A DNA stretch of 64,000 bases from Albidovulum sediminis (GTDB lineage: Bacteria; Pseudomonadota; Alphaproteobacteria; Rhodobacterales; Rhodobacteraceae). Below the pieces are notes generated by a model, which worked only from the letters and a program-made list of their open reading frames with translations, was not told the origin of the DNA and made no database searches. This document shows positions 55,715 through 63,801 of this stretch, in pieces; position 1 is the stretch's first letter, and every line of letters starts with the position of its first letter. The stretch is taken from NCBI RefSeq assembly GCF_025380365.1, contig NZ_JAOCQF010000001.1:682001-746000 (forward strand), read 5' to 3'. Made by a program: the position numbers and the translations under genes.

Positions 55715-56062
55715 TCAGTCCAGGATCGCGCTGACCGCGCGCAGAACCGTGACGATGGTGTAAGTGTCCTCGTCGACGACAAGGATCGTCCCGTCGACGA
55801 TCAGGTAGCGTTCGCCAGCGCGGAGCGGCGGCAGGCCGTAGCGGTCGGGATAGCGGATCCGGTGATAGTCCCAGTCGCCGACATAATCGCCCCGGTGCCA
55901 GCCCTTGCGGGCCTGTCCGGGCGGCACGCAGGGCACCGCCTTCTTGGCAAGCCCCGGCGGGCAGCCCTTGGCGTCGGCCCGGGCCGGCGCCGTGCTCAGG
56001 CCGGCGGCAAGGGTGGCGGTCAGGGCGGCGGCCGCGAGGGCCGGGATCGTAAGCATCTTCAT
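55715..56062 (-). CDS. small exported RcnB-like protein
   Basis: Predicted periplasmic protein of 115 residues with a clear signal peptide (1-29, ending STAPARA-DA). The mature part starts KGCPPGLAKKAVPCVPPGQARKGW and continues RGDYVGDWDYHRIRYPDRYGLPPLRAGERYLIVDGTILVVDEDT, the pattern of RcnB-family proteins linked to metal homeostasis, though metal binding is not shown. First gene of the possible operon with the Crp/Fnr gene. Confidence 0.8.
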   Translation of the reverse strand: MKMLTIPALAAAALTATLAAGLSTAPARADAKGCPPGLAKKAVPCVPPGQARKGWHRGDYVGDWDYHRIRYPDRYGLPPLRAGERYLIVDGTILVVDEDTYTIVTVLRAVSAILD

Positions 56063-56140
56063 CGCGTCACTCCGTCTTCCCTGGCAGTATAGCGGTCTGG
56101 CGCGGAAAGGGCAGGGGTCGGGCGCGATTATCGGCGAGTT

Positions 56141-57013
56141 TCAGCCCCGGTGACGCTTCTCGAACCGCGGCAGCATGGCGGAAAAGTCCATGCCGCGGCC
56201 GTCCTCGCGTTCCACGAAGCTCTCGTAGAGCCGGGTCGCCAGCTCGCCCATCGGCGTGTCGGCGTCGGCGCCTTCGGCCGCCATCTGCGACAGGCGCAGG
56301 TCCTTCAGCATCAGTTCGGCGGCGAATCCGGGCTTGTAGCCGTCGTCGGCGGGCGACTTCGGCCCGACGCCGGGGGCCGGGCAATAGGCGTTCATCGACC
56401 AGGAATAGCCCGAGGAGGTGGAGACGACGTCGAACATCTTCTGCCGGTCGAGACCCAGCTTGTCGGCCAGCGCGAAGGCCTCGCAAGTGGCGATCATGGT
56501 GACGCCGAGGATCATGTTGTTGCAGATCTTCGCGGCCTGTCCGGCCCCGGCCGCACCGCAGTGGACGGCCTTCTGCCCCATCACGGCGAAGAGCGGCGAG
56601 ACGGTGGCGAAAGAGGCTTCGTCGCCCCCGACCATGAAGGTGAGCGTTCCGGCCGCCGCCCCGCCGACCCCGCCCGACACCGGCGCGTCCAGCGCGCCAA
56701 GGCCCGCCGCGCGGGCATCGGCGGCCACCGTGCGGGCGCTTTCCACATCGACGGTGGAGCAGTCGCAAAGGACCGCGCCTTTCGACATCGCCGGAATCAC
56801 CTCGGCCGCGACGGCACGCAGGATCGCACCGTTCGGCAGCATGGTGATGACGACCTCGGCGCCCGTCGCGGCCTCGGCCGCCGTGCCGGCCCGCGTCACG
56901 CCCTCGGGCATCGGCGCGGCGGTGTCGAAGCCCGTGACCGCGTGCCCCGCCTTGACGAGGTTCAGCGCCATCGGGGCGCCCATGTTGCCAAGGCCGATGA
57001 ATCCGATCTTCAT
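56141..57013 (-). CDS. mmsB: 3-hydroxyisobutyrate dehydrogenase
   Basis: Oxidises 3-hydroxyisobutyrate to methylmalonate semialdehyde in valine breakdown, NAD dependent. The 290-aa protein has the nucleotide motif GLGNMGAPMALNL at 7-19, the substrate signature DAPVSGGVGGAAAGTL near 118-133, and catalytic Lys in GAGQAAKICNNMILG near 165. Lies three bases downstream of the hydrolase gene, last in the ACAD-hydrolase-mmsB row. Confidence 0.94.
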   Translation of the reverse strand: MKIGFIGLGNMGAPMALNLVKAGHAVTGFDTAAPMPEGVTRAGTAAEAATGAEVVITMLPNGAILRAVAAEVIPAMSKGAVLCDCSTVDVESARTVAADARAAGLGALDAPVSGGVGGAAAGTLTFMVGGDEASFATVSPLFAVMGQKAVHCGAAGAGQAAKICNNMILGVTMIATCEAFALADKLGLDRQKMFDVVSTSSGYSWSMNAYCPAPGVGPKSPADDGYKPGFAAELMLKDLRLSQMAAEGADADTPMGELATRLYESFVEREDGRGMDFSAMLPRFEKRHRG

Positions 57014-57016
57014 GTC

Positions 57017-58057
57017 TCAGTCCTTTCCGAAGTTCAGCGTGTCGGCCCCCAAAGGCGCCAGCATTCCCGTCACATGCTCGACCGGCACCGCCCCGGGCCC
57101 GGCATGGCGCCAGCGGGGGGTGCGGTCCTTGTCGATGATCGCGGCGCGGATCCCTTCGAGGAAATCCGCCTGCTCCATCGCCCGCCAGGTGAAACGATAC
57201 TCCAATTCCAGCGCATCGCGCAGGGTGGCGTGACCACGCAACCGATGGATCATCTCGACCGCGCAGGCCGCCGACAAGGGCGCCGCGCGTGCCAGCGCCC
57301 GCCGCGCCTCGGCCGCGAAGTCCGATCCGTCAAGGTCGAGCGCACCGGCGATGCCGGCCAGGGTGTCGGCCGCGAACAGCGCGTCGATCCGCGGGCGCAG
57401 CGCGGCAAGGCGCCCCTCGGGCGGCGTTTGCAGGAATGCGGCAAGGCCCGCCAGGTCGCCGGTGGCGATCAGCCCGGTCTTCAGCGCGGGCCAGGCGGCT
57501 TCGGGGACGAAATGGTCGGCGAAGCCCGCCAGGATCGCGTCCGCCGGCCCCATCCGCGCCCCGGTGGTGCCGAGGTATTCGCCCAGCCGCCCCGGCGCGG
57601 TGGCCAGGATGAAGCTGCCGCCGACGTCCGGCACCAGTCCGATGCCGCATTCGGGCATCGCGACCTGCGCGGTCTCGCCGACGATCCGGTGGCTGCCGTG
57701 GCAGCCGACGCCGACGCCGCCGCCCATCGTGAAGCCCTGAAGGAAGCTGACGACAGGCTTGGCGTATTCCGCAATGCGCGCGTTCATCCGGTACTCGTCG
57801 GCCCAGAAGCGGCGGCCATAGGCGTAATCGCCGCGCCGGCCGGTCGCATACATCTCGGCGATGTCACCCCCGGCGCAGAAGGCGCGCTCGCCCACCGCGT
57901 CAATCAGGACCAGCGCGATCCGCGCGTCCGAAGCCCAGTCGATCAGCGCCCGGTCGATCGCCAGGCACATCTCGTAGGTCAGCGCGTTCAGCGCGCCGGG
58001 CCGGTTCAGCGTGATCCGCCCGGCGCGGCCCTCCCTCCGGATCAGGATGTCGGCCAT
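57017..58057 (-). CDS. 3-hydroxyisobutyryl-CoA hydrolase (enoyl-CoA hydratase/isomerase family)
   Basis: Crotonase-fold protein of 346 residues, the usual length of 3-hydroxyisobutyryl-CoA hydrolases rather than of simple hydratases (about 260). Start ATG at 58057 overlaps the ACAD stop (ATGA). Motifs: LNRPGALNALTYEM near 16, FCAGGDIAEMYATG near 60, GFTMGGGVGVGCHGSHRI near 110 and MPECGIGLVPDVGGSF near 135. With ACAD and mmsB beside it, the valine pathway role is well supported by context. Confidence 0.92.
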   Translation of the reverse strand: MADILIRREGRAGRITLNRPGALNALTYEMCLAIDRALIDWASDARIALVLIDAVGERAFCAGGDIAEMYATGRRGDYAYGRRFWADEYRMNARIAEYAKPVVSFLQGFTMGGGVGVGCHGSHRIVGETAQVAMPECGIGLVPDVGGSFILATAPGRLGEYLGTTGARMGPADAILAGFADHFVPEAAWPALKTGLIATGDLAGLAAFLQTPPEGRLAALRPRIDALFAADTLAGIAGALDLDGSDFAAEARRALARAAPLSAACAVEMIHRLRGHATLRDALELEYRFTWRAMEQADFLEGIRAAIIDKDRTPRWRHAGPGAVPVEHVTGMLAPLGADTLNFGKD

Positions 58058-59202
58058 CACCCCCGCTCCGCCAGAAGCGCGCGGGCGGTGATCAGCCGCA
58101 TGATCTCGTTCGTGCCTTCGAGGATCTGGTGCACGCGCAGGTCGCGCACGATCTTTTCGATCCCGTAGTCGGCCAGATAGCCGTAGCCGCCATGCAGTTG
58201 CAGGCACTGGTTGGCGACGTCGAAGGCGTTGTCGGTGACCATCAGTTTTGCCATGGCGCAGAACTTCGTCGCGTCCGGCGCCTTGCGGTCCAGCTTCCAC
58301 GCCGCCTGGCGCAGGAAGGTGCGCGCCGATTGCAGCTTCACCTCCATCTCCGCCAGCCGGAACTGAAGCGCCTGGAACTGGTCGATGGATTTCCCGAAGG
58401 CGCGCCGCTCGCCCATGTAGAGAAGCGTCGCGTCAAGCGCCGCCTGCGCCGCGCCAAGGGCCGAGGCCGCGATGTTGAGCCGCCCGCCGTCGAGCCCGGC
58501 CATCGCATAGGCAAAGCCGCGCCCCTCTTCGCCCAGAAGGTTGCCCTCCGGCACCGTGCAGTCGTCGAACTGCACCTGCGCGGTCGGCTGCGCGCGCCAG
58601 CCCATCTTGTCCTCGAAGGCGCCGAACGACAGGCCCGCCGCGCCCGCCTCGACGATGACCGCAGAGATGCCCTTCGGCCCGTCCCCGCCGGTGCGCACCA
58701 TCGTCAGGTAGGCGTCCGAATAACCCCCGCCCGAGATGAAGGCCTTTGTCCCGTTCAGCCGCCAGCCCTCGTTCGTGCGTTCCGCGCGGGTGCGCAGCGC
58801 CGCCGCGTCCGACCCCGATCCGGGTTCGGTCAGGCAGTAGGAAAAGACCGTCTCCATCGTGCACATCCGGGGCAGCCAGCGCGCCCGCGCCTCGGGACTG
58901 CCGAAGCGGTCGATCATGCCCGCGCACATGTTGTGGATCGACAGGAACGAGCCCACCGCCGGGCAGGCCATGGCGAGCGCCTCGAAGACCAGCGTGCCGT
59001 CGAGCCGGCTCAGCCCCGATCCGCCCTGATCCTCTCCCACATAGATGCCGCCGAGCCCGAGCGCCCCCAGTTCCGGCCAGAGCGCCTTCGGGATCGTTCC
59101 CTCGGCCTCCCACCGGCGGGCGTGGGGGGCGATGTTGTCCTGCCCGAAGGCATGGGCCATGTCGAAGACGGCCTGCTGTTCCTCGGTCAGGGCAAAGTCC
59201 AT
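58057..59202 (-). CDS. acyl-CoA dehydrogenase, probably isobutyryl-CoA dehydrogenase
   Basis: FAD enzyme of 381 residues that introduces the 2,3 double bond. Motifs: YCLTEPGSGSDAAALRT near 128, FISGGGYSDAYLTMVRTGG near 155, GLDGGRLNIAASALG near 242, and the C-terminal LQLHGGYGYLADYGIEKIVRD plus ILEGTNEIMRLI with the catalytic Glu near 365. Assignment to isobutyryl-CoA rests on the mms neighbours. It is the first gene of the minus-strand row; palindromes lie upstream of its start. Confidence 0.93.
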   Translation of the reverse strand: MDFALTEEQQAVFDMAHAFGQDNIAPHARRWEAEGTIPKALWPELGALGLGGIYVGEDQGGSGLSRLDGTLVFEALAMACPAVGSFLSIHNMCAGMIDRFGSPEARARWLPRMCTMETVFSYCLTEPGSGSDAAALRTRAERTNEGWRLNGTKAFISGGGYSDAYLTMVRTGGDGPKGISAVIVEAGAAGLSFGAFEDKMGWRAQPTAQVQFDDCTVPEGNLLGEEGRGFAYAMAGLDGGRLNIAASALGAAQAALDATLLYMGERRAFGKSIDQFQALQFRLAEMEVKLQSARTFLRQAAWKLDRKAPDATKFCAMAKLMVTDNAFDVANQCLQLHGGYGYLADYGIEKIVRDLRVHQILEGTNEIMRLITARALLAERG

Positions 59203-59224
59203 GGCATGCTCCCGCGGCGGTGAA

Positions 59225-59240
59225 TTGAACGTATGTTAAA
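59225..59240. promoter_or_regulatory. near-palindrome upstream of the acyl-CoA dehydrogenase gene
   Basis: TTGAAC-GTAT-GTTAAA, inverted arms with one mismatch, 23-38 bases upstream of the ATG at 59202. It is AT-rich against the background and close to the start, a plausible operator. Confidence 0.4.
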
Positions 59241-59249
59241 TTCCAACTG

Positions 59250-59266
59250 TTGCAGCAATTTTGCAA
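59250..59266. promoter_or_regulatory. TTGCA-N7-TGCAA palindrome upstream of the acyl-CoA dehydrogenase gene
   Basis: TTGCA (59250-59254) and TGCAA (59262-59266). Related TTGCAGAATTGC and TTTGCA-N4-TGCAAA sequences occur in the mmsA-lysR gap at 61.77-61.83 kb, suggesting one regulator for both parts of the valine locus. Confidence 0.4.
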
Positions 59267-59432
59267 GGGGGGCGATTCGGACCCCGCGCACGGGCTTCGC
59301 GTGACCGGAACGAGGGGACCTGGGGCGTTTTGTTTCGGTGCGGGCAACCAAATCGACGGATTCAGGTCTTTGTTCTGCGGCCTGATCATCACCCTCCATT
59401 GGGGGTTGAATCTACCGGATGCTGCCGATTCC

Positions 59433-59463
59433 TGTTTGGGCAAACACCAAATGTGGCGATAAT
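59433..59463 (+). promoter_or_regulatory. promoter and overlapping palindrome of the VPLPA-CTERM gene
   Basis: TTGGGC (59436-59441), 16 bp, GATAAT (59458-59463), a good sigma-70-like pair 38 bases before the ATG at 59501. The palindrome TGTTTG-GG-CAAACA (59433-59446) covers the -35, which would suit a repressor. The in-frame ATG at 59462 lies within the -10, so it cannot be the start. Confidence 0.55.
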
Positions 59464-59500
59464 GCGGCGTATTCGTGTCATTAAAGCGGAATGTGGTGAA

Positions 59501-60127
59501 ATGCGTGTAAAGACCAGACTACTGGCTGCCGCAACGACGGCAGCTCTTCTGGGGGCCGGGGCCGCTTCGGCCGCCACCGTCTCTGCAAGCTGTCCCGATC
59601 CGGTGCAGACGGGCGACCGTGTCTTCACCGTGTCCCATGACGACGGGGGCGGGACGCTGGGTTCGGTCAGCTGCCTCGACTGGGGTTCGGGCAACATCAG
59701 CGGCAACGCCAATGGCCAGAACCCCGATCCGCTGCTGGACCCGCTGTCGGCCAGCTATCTGGGCGATGGCTATCAGCTGATCGACAAGACCGACGGCGGC
59801 GATGCGAGCCTGCTTGTCACCGGCATCAACGCGCTTTCCGGAACCTGGGAGATCGTCCTTCCCGCAGCGCCCGCCGGCATGCTGTGGACGAACCTCGTCC
59901 TCGCGTTCAAGTCCGGGGACGGCGGCTTCGATCCCGACTGGGCGGCCTTCCTTCTGCCCGAAGGGGTCACCAGCGGCACCTGGTCGCTCTTCGGTCACAA
60001 CCAGGCGCTCTCGCATGCGAACCTTTACGGCCAGCTTGCGCCGATCCCGCTGCCGGCCAGCGCGCTTCTGCTGCTTGGCGGCCTGGGCGCCCTGGGTGTC
60101 GTCCGCCGCCGCCGCAAGACGGCCTGA
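59501..60127 (+). CDS. VPLPA-CTERM sorting domain protein
   Basis: Exported protein of 208 residues, probably surface or extracellular. Signal peptide 1-25 (MRVKTRLLAAATTAALLGAG, then AASA). The body has four Cys-free beta-like stretches with two Cys pairs nearby (ASCPDP, VSCLDWG) and Asp/Gly-rich loops. The C-terminus is PIPLPASALLLLGGLGALGVV followed by RRRRKTA, the VPLPA-CTERM tripartite sorting signal (PLPA motif, membrane helix, basic end), processed by an exosortase. The exosortase is not in this window. It has its own promoter and terminator and sits inside the valine locus on the opposite strand. Confidence 0.9.
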   Translation: MRVKTRLLAAATTAALLGAGAASAATVSASCPDPVQTGDRVFTVSHDDGGGTLGSVSCLDWGSGNISGNANGQNPDPLLDPLSASYLGDGYQLIDKTDGGDASLLVTGINALSGTWEIVLPAAPAGMLWTNLVLAFKSGDGGFDPDWAAFLLPEGVTSGTWSLFGHNQALSHANLYGQLAPIPLPASALLLLGGLGALGVVRRRRKTA

Positions 60128-60151
60128 AGCGGACCGGCAGGGAAGACAACG

Positions 60152-60179
60152 AAAGGGGCCCCGAGCGGGGCCCCTTTTC
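60152..60179. terminator. bidirectional intrinsic terminator
   Basis: AAAGGGGCCCC (60152-60162), loop GAGC, GGGGCCCCTTT (60167-60177) then TC. T-runs exist on both strands, so it ends the VPLPA-CTERM transcript (stop at 60127) and the mmsA transcript coming the other way (stop at 60235). Confidence 0.88.
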
Positions 60180-60234
60180 TGTTCGGGTGGTGGCGCGGCG
60201 GGGCCGCCGCACCGCGTTGCACTTCGGGGCTGGA

Positions 60235-61734
60235 TCAGTCCATGGCCTTGAAGTTGAACTCGCCGCCTTCCTTGATGCCCGAGGGCCAGCGCGAGGTGAT
60301 GGTCTTGGTCCGGGTGTAGAAGCGGAACGAATCCGGCCCGTGCTGGTTCAGGTCGCCGAAGCCCGATTTCTTCCAGCCGCCGAAGGTGTGGTAGGCCAGC
60401 GGAACCGGGATCGGCACGTTGATCCCGATCATGCCGATGTTGATCCGGTTGGCGAAGTCGCGCGCGGTGTCGCCGTCGCGGGTGAAGATCGCGGTGCCGT
60501 TGCCGTATTCGTGGTCCATGGCATAGGACAGCGCTTCCTCATAGGACTTTGCGCGCACGGTCGACAGCACCGGCCCGAAGATCTCCTGCTTGTAGATGTC
60601 CATGTCGCGGGTCACGCGGTCAAAGAGCGTCGGGCCGACGAAAAAGCCGCTCTCGTAGCCCTGAAGCTTGAAGTCGCGCCCGTCGACGACAAGGTCCGCA
60701 CCCTGTTCCACGCCCGAGGAGATGAGGCCCTTGACGCGGGTCATCGCCGCGCCGGTGACCAGCGGGCCATAGTCCACGTCGTTGCCGGCGGTGTAGGGGC
60801 CGACCTTCAGCTTCTCGATCCGCGGTACCAAGCGTTCGATCAGCGCGTCGGCGGTCTTGTCGCCCACCGGCACCGCGACCGAGATGGCCATGCAGCGTTC
60901 GCCCGCCGCGCCATAGCCCGCGCCCACCAGCGCGTCGGCCGCCTGGTCCATGTCGGCGTCCGGCATGATGATCATGTGGTTCTTGGCGCCGCCGAAGCAC
61001 TGCACGCGCTTGCCGTTGGAACAGCCGCGCCCGTAGATGTATTCGGCGATGGGGGTGGAGCCGACGAAGCCGATGGCCTGGATCACCGGGTTGTCGAGGA
61101 TCGCATCGACCGATTCCTTGTCGCCGTTGACGACCTGGAGGATGCCGTCGGGCAGACCCGCTTCCTGCATCAGTTCCGCGAGCATCAGGGGCACCGAGGG
61201 GTCACGCTCGGACGGCTTGAGGATGAAGGCGTTGCCGCAGGCGAGCGCGGGACCCATCTTCCACATCGGGATCATGGCGGGGAAGTTGAAGGGCGTGATG
61301 CCCGCGACCACACCCAGCGCCTGGCGCATCGAATACATGTCGATGCCGGGGCCCGCGCTGTCGGTGAACTCGCCCTTCAGCAGATGCGGCGCGCCGATGC
61401 AGAACTCGATCACTTCAAGCCCGCGCTGCACGTCGCCCTTCGCGTCGGGGATGGTCTTGCCATGCTCGCGGCTCAGCGCCTCGGCCAGCTTGTCCATGTC
61501 GCGGTTCAGAAGGCGCACGAATTCCATCATCACCCGCGCGCGGCGCTGCGGGTTGGTGGCGGCCCATTTGGGCTGCTGGGCGGCCGCGGCGGCCACGGCC
61601 GCGTCAAGCTCGGCCTTCGAGGCCAGCGGCACCTTCGCCTGCACCTCGCCTGTCGCCGGGTTGAAGACATCCGCGAAACGGCCCGACGTGCCCTTCACGT
61701 GCTTGCCGTTGATCCAGTGGGTCAGTTCCTGCAT
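60235..61734 (-). CDS. mmsA: CoA-acylating methylmalonate-semialdehyde dehydrogenase
   Basis: Converts methylmalonate semialdehyde (or malonate semialdehyde) to propionyl- or acetyl-CoA, the last step of the valine branch here. The 499-aa aldehyde dehydrogenase has NFPAMIPMWKMGPALACGN near 148, FVGSTPIAEYIYGRG near 225, the catalytic Cys in AAGERCMAI near 285 and EIFGPVLSTVRA near 385. The missing Glu of the hydrolytic ALDHs (here GGAKNHMIIMP) is as expected for CoA-acylating members. It is divergent from a LysR gene. Confidence 0.96.
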   Translation of the reverse strand: MQELTHWINGKHVKGTSGRFADVFNPATGEVQAKVPLASKAELDAAVAAAAAQQPKWAATNPQRRARVMMEFVRLLNRDMDKLAEALSREHGKTIPDAKGDVQRGLEVIEFCIGAPHLLKGEFTDSAGPGIDMYSMRQALGVVAGITPFNFPAMIPMWKMGPALACGNAFILKPSERDPSVPLMLAELMQEAGLPDGILQVVNGDKESVDAILDNPVIQAIGFVGSTPIAEYIYGRGCSNGKRVQCFGGAKNHMIIMPDADMDQAADALVGAGYGAAGERCMAISVAVPVGDKTADALIERLVPRIEKLKVGPYTAGNDVDYGPLVTGAAMTRVKGLISSGVEQGADLVVDGRDFKLQGYESGFFVGPTLFDRVTRDMDIYKQEIFGPVLSTVRAKSYEEALSYAMDHEYGNGTAIFTRDGDTARDFANRINIGMIGINVPIPVPLAYHTFGGWKKSGFGDLNQHGPDSFRFYTRTKTITSRWPSGIKEGGEFNFKAMD

Positions 61735-61757
61735 TCAAGCCTCCCGAATTTGCCGGG

Positions 61758-61826
61758 TGCAGAATAGTCTTGCAGAATTGCTTGGGAAAGAGGCAGTTTC
61801 CCAAATGGGTTTTGCATTTCTGCAAA
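61758..61826. promoter_or_regulatory. clustered operator-like repeats between mmsA and the LysR gene
   Basis: Perfect palindrome TTGGGAAA-GAGGCAG-TTTCCCAA (61782-61804). Direct repeats TGCAGAAT at 61758-61765 and 61771-61778, and the inverted form in TTTGCA-TTTC-TGCAAA (61811-61826), which ends ten bases before the LysR start. A divergent gap of 101 bases filled with such sites is typical of LysR control of the neighbouring gene. Confidence 0.6.
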
Positions 61827-61835
61827 GGTGAGGCC

Positions 61836-62729
61836 ATGGCCGAATGGGATGACCTGCGCATTTTCCTTGCCGTCGCGCGGGCGCAAAGCCTGTCGGGTGC
61901 GGGAAAGCAGCTGAAGCTCGACCCCGCCACGGTCGGGCGCCGCGTCGCGCGGCTGGAGGAGCGGATGGCGGCGCGGCTTTTCGTCCGCTCGGCGCAGGGC
62001 TACGCGCTGACCGGCGAGGGGCAGCGGCTGATGGCGCACGCCACCCGGGTCGAGCAGGCGGTGACCGAGGCGATGGAGGAGGTGGGGGGCGAGGGGCCGG
62101 GCCTCAGCGGGCAGATCCGGCTTGGCGCGCCCGATGGCAGCGCCAACTACCTGCTGCCGCAGATCGTGGCGCAGATCTGCGACGACCATCCAGGGCTCGA
62201 GGTCCAGATCGTCGCCCAGCCGCGCGTCTTCAACCTGTCCAAGCGCGAGGCCGACATGGCGATCGCCGTCAGCCCGCCGGTCTCGGGGCACCTGACGGTG
62301 CAGCGGCTGACCGACTACCGGCTGCACCTCGCCGCCTCGCGCGACTATCTCGACCGGCACCCGCCGATCCGGAGCCTTGCGGACCTGAAGCAGCACCGGA
62401 CCATCGGCTACATCCAGGACCTGATCTTCGACAAGGAACTCGACTACCAGTCGGACGCCGGCATGGACAGCGTCACGCTCGCCTCGAACTCGGTCTCGGT
62501 CCAGCTCAACTGGGTCAGGATCGGGGCGGGGATCGCGGTGGTGCACGACTTCGCGCTGCCCGCGCATCCGGGGCTGGTGAAGGTGCTGCCCGAGCTTCTG
62601 TCGCTCAAGCGGTCCTTCTACCTGATCCGCCACCCCGAAGACCGCCGGGTGGAGCGGCTGAACCGCTTCGCCGAACTTCTCGCCCAGGGCGTCCGGCGCG
62701 AGGTGGCGCGGCTGGAAGCCCTGTCTTGA
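61836..62729 (+). CDS. LysR family transcriptional regulator
   Basis: Regulator of 297 residues from the ATG at 61836 (MAEWDDLRIFLAVARAQSLSGAGKQL). The winged helix is at 1-65 with GAGKQLKLDPATVGRRVARLE and LTGEGQRL; the effector domain starts near 90 with LSGQIRLGAPDGSANYLLP. Divergent from mmsA, so it is the likely regulator of the mms genes; the effector is unknown. Confidence 0.92.
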   Translation: MAEWDDLRIFLAVARAQSLSGAGKQLKLDPATVGRRVARLEERMAARLFVRSAQGYALTGEGQRLMAHATRVEQAVTEAMEEVGGEGPGLSGQIRLGAPDGSANYLLPQIVAQICDDHPGLEVQIVAQPRVFNLSKREADMAIAVSPPVSGHLTVQRLTDYRLHLAASRDYLDRHPPIRSLADLKQHRTIGYIQDLIFDKELDYQSDAGMDSVTLASNSVSVQLNWVRIGAGIAVVHDFALPAHPGLVKVLPELLSLKRSFYLIRHPEDRRVERLNRFAELLAQGVRREVARLEALS

Positions 62730-62785
62730 CAGAATGTTGCGTTGCGGTGACGCTGCGTAAAGTCCCTTTCCGTCAGGAGGTTGCC

Positions 62786-63220
62786 ATGCAGGTCCACCAG
62801 ATCCTTCGCGCCAAGGCCCAGGCGAACGTGATCACGGTTGCGCCCGATATGTCGGTCGCCGATGCGGCGCGGCTTCTGGCCGAGCGCCGGATCGGCGCGG
62901 TGATCGTGTCGAAGGACGGCAAGGTGCCGCTCGGCATCCTGTCGGAGCGCGACATCGTGCGCGACCTCGGCCGCCGCGGGACCGACTGCATGGCCGATAC
63001 CGTCGACGTGCTGATGACGCGCAACCTTGTCACCTGCGCGCCGGGCGATTCGGCAGACCAGGTGCTGGAGCAGATGACGGCGGGGCGCTTCCGCCACATG
63101 CCGGTGATGGCGGGGGGCGAGATGGTCGGCATCATCTCCATCGGCGACGTGGTTGCTGCGCGCATCTCCGAACTGGCGATGGAGAAGGAGGCGCTGGCCG
63201 GGATGATCATGGGCAACTGA
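62786..63220 (+). CDS. CBS domain pair protein
   Basis: Protein of 144 residues made of two CBS domains (about 10-65 and 75-130) that bind adenosine nucleotides. ITVAPDMSVADAARLLAERRIGAVIVSKDGKVPLGILSERDIVRDL and LVTCAPGDSADQVLEQMTAGRFRHMPVM show the pattern, with the SERD and SIGDVV loops. Start ATG follows TCAGGAGG. No fused effector domain, so it probably senses adenylate charge for another protein. Confidence 0.92.
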   Translation: MQVHQILRAKAQANVITVAPDMSVADAARLLAERRIGAVIVSKDGKVPLGILSERDIVRDLGRRGTDCMADTVDVLMTRNLVTCAPGDSADQVLEQMTAGRFRHMPVMAGGEMVGIISIGDVVAARISELAMEKEALAGMIMGN

Positions 63221-63296
63221 CACCGCCGGGCTTGCAATCGCGCGCGCAATATCGTTGCGTCCTCGCGTCACTGGCGCGTCAGGAAAGGACAGGTCC

Positions 63297-63794
63297 ATGC
63301 GCATCGGCCTTTACCCCGGCACCTTCGATCCGATCACGCTGGGACATACCGACATCATCCAGCGCGCCATGGCGCTGGTCGACCGGCTGGTGATCGGGGT
63401 CGCGATCAACCGCGACAAGGGGCCGCTCTTCAGCCTCGAGGAACGGGTCGCGATGGTCGAGGCCGAATGCGGCCCCATCATCGCGAAGACGGGCGGGGAG
63501 ATCGTCGTCCACCCGTTCGAGAACCTGCTGATCGACTGCGCCCGCGACGTCGGCGCCAGCGTGATCGTGCGGGGGCTGCGGGCGGTGGCCGATTTCGAGT
63601 ACGAATTCCAGATGGTCGGCATGAACCGGGCGATGGACGACAGCGTGGAGACGGTGTTCCTGATGGCCGACGCGCGCCGCCAGGCGATTGCCTCTAAACT
63701 GGTCAAGGAAATCGCGCGCCTTGGAGGCGATGTCTCGAAGTTCGTGACACCCGACGTGCGGTCGGCCCTCTACGGCAAGTTCGTGCGGGCGTGA
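63297..63794 (+). CDS. coaD: phosphopantetheine adenylyltransferase
   Basis: Transfers AMP from ATP to 4'-phosphopantetheine, the penultimate step of CoA synthesis. The 165-aa protein starts at the ATG at 63297 after GGAAAGGACAGG. Signatures are YPGTFDPITLGHTDII at 6-21, INRDKGPLFSLEERV near 40, and VIVRGLRAVADFEYEFQM near 90, with SKFVTPDVRSAL at the end. Complements coaX at 1.5 kb. Confidence 0.97.
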   Translation: MRIGLYPGTFDPITLGHTDIIQRAMALVDRLVIGVAINRDKGPLFSLEERVAMVEAECGPIIAKTGGEIVVHPFENLLIDCARDVGASVIVRGLRAVADFEYEFQMVGMNRAMDDSVETVFLMADARRQAIASKLVKEIARLGGDVSKFVTPDVRSALYGKFVRA

Positions 63795-63801
63795 TCGCGG
63801 G

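Noticed and set aside
59225-59240. CtrA site (TTAA-N7-TTAA) near the acyl-CoA dehydrogenase gene
   Set aside because: Only one TTAA is present with the right bases; the palindrome has a different spacing.
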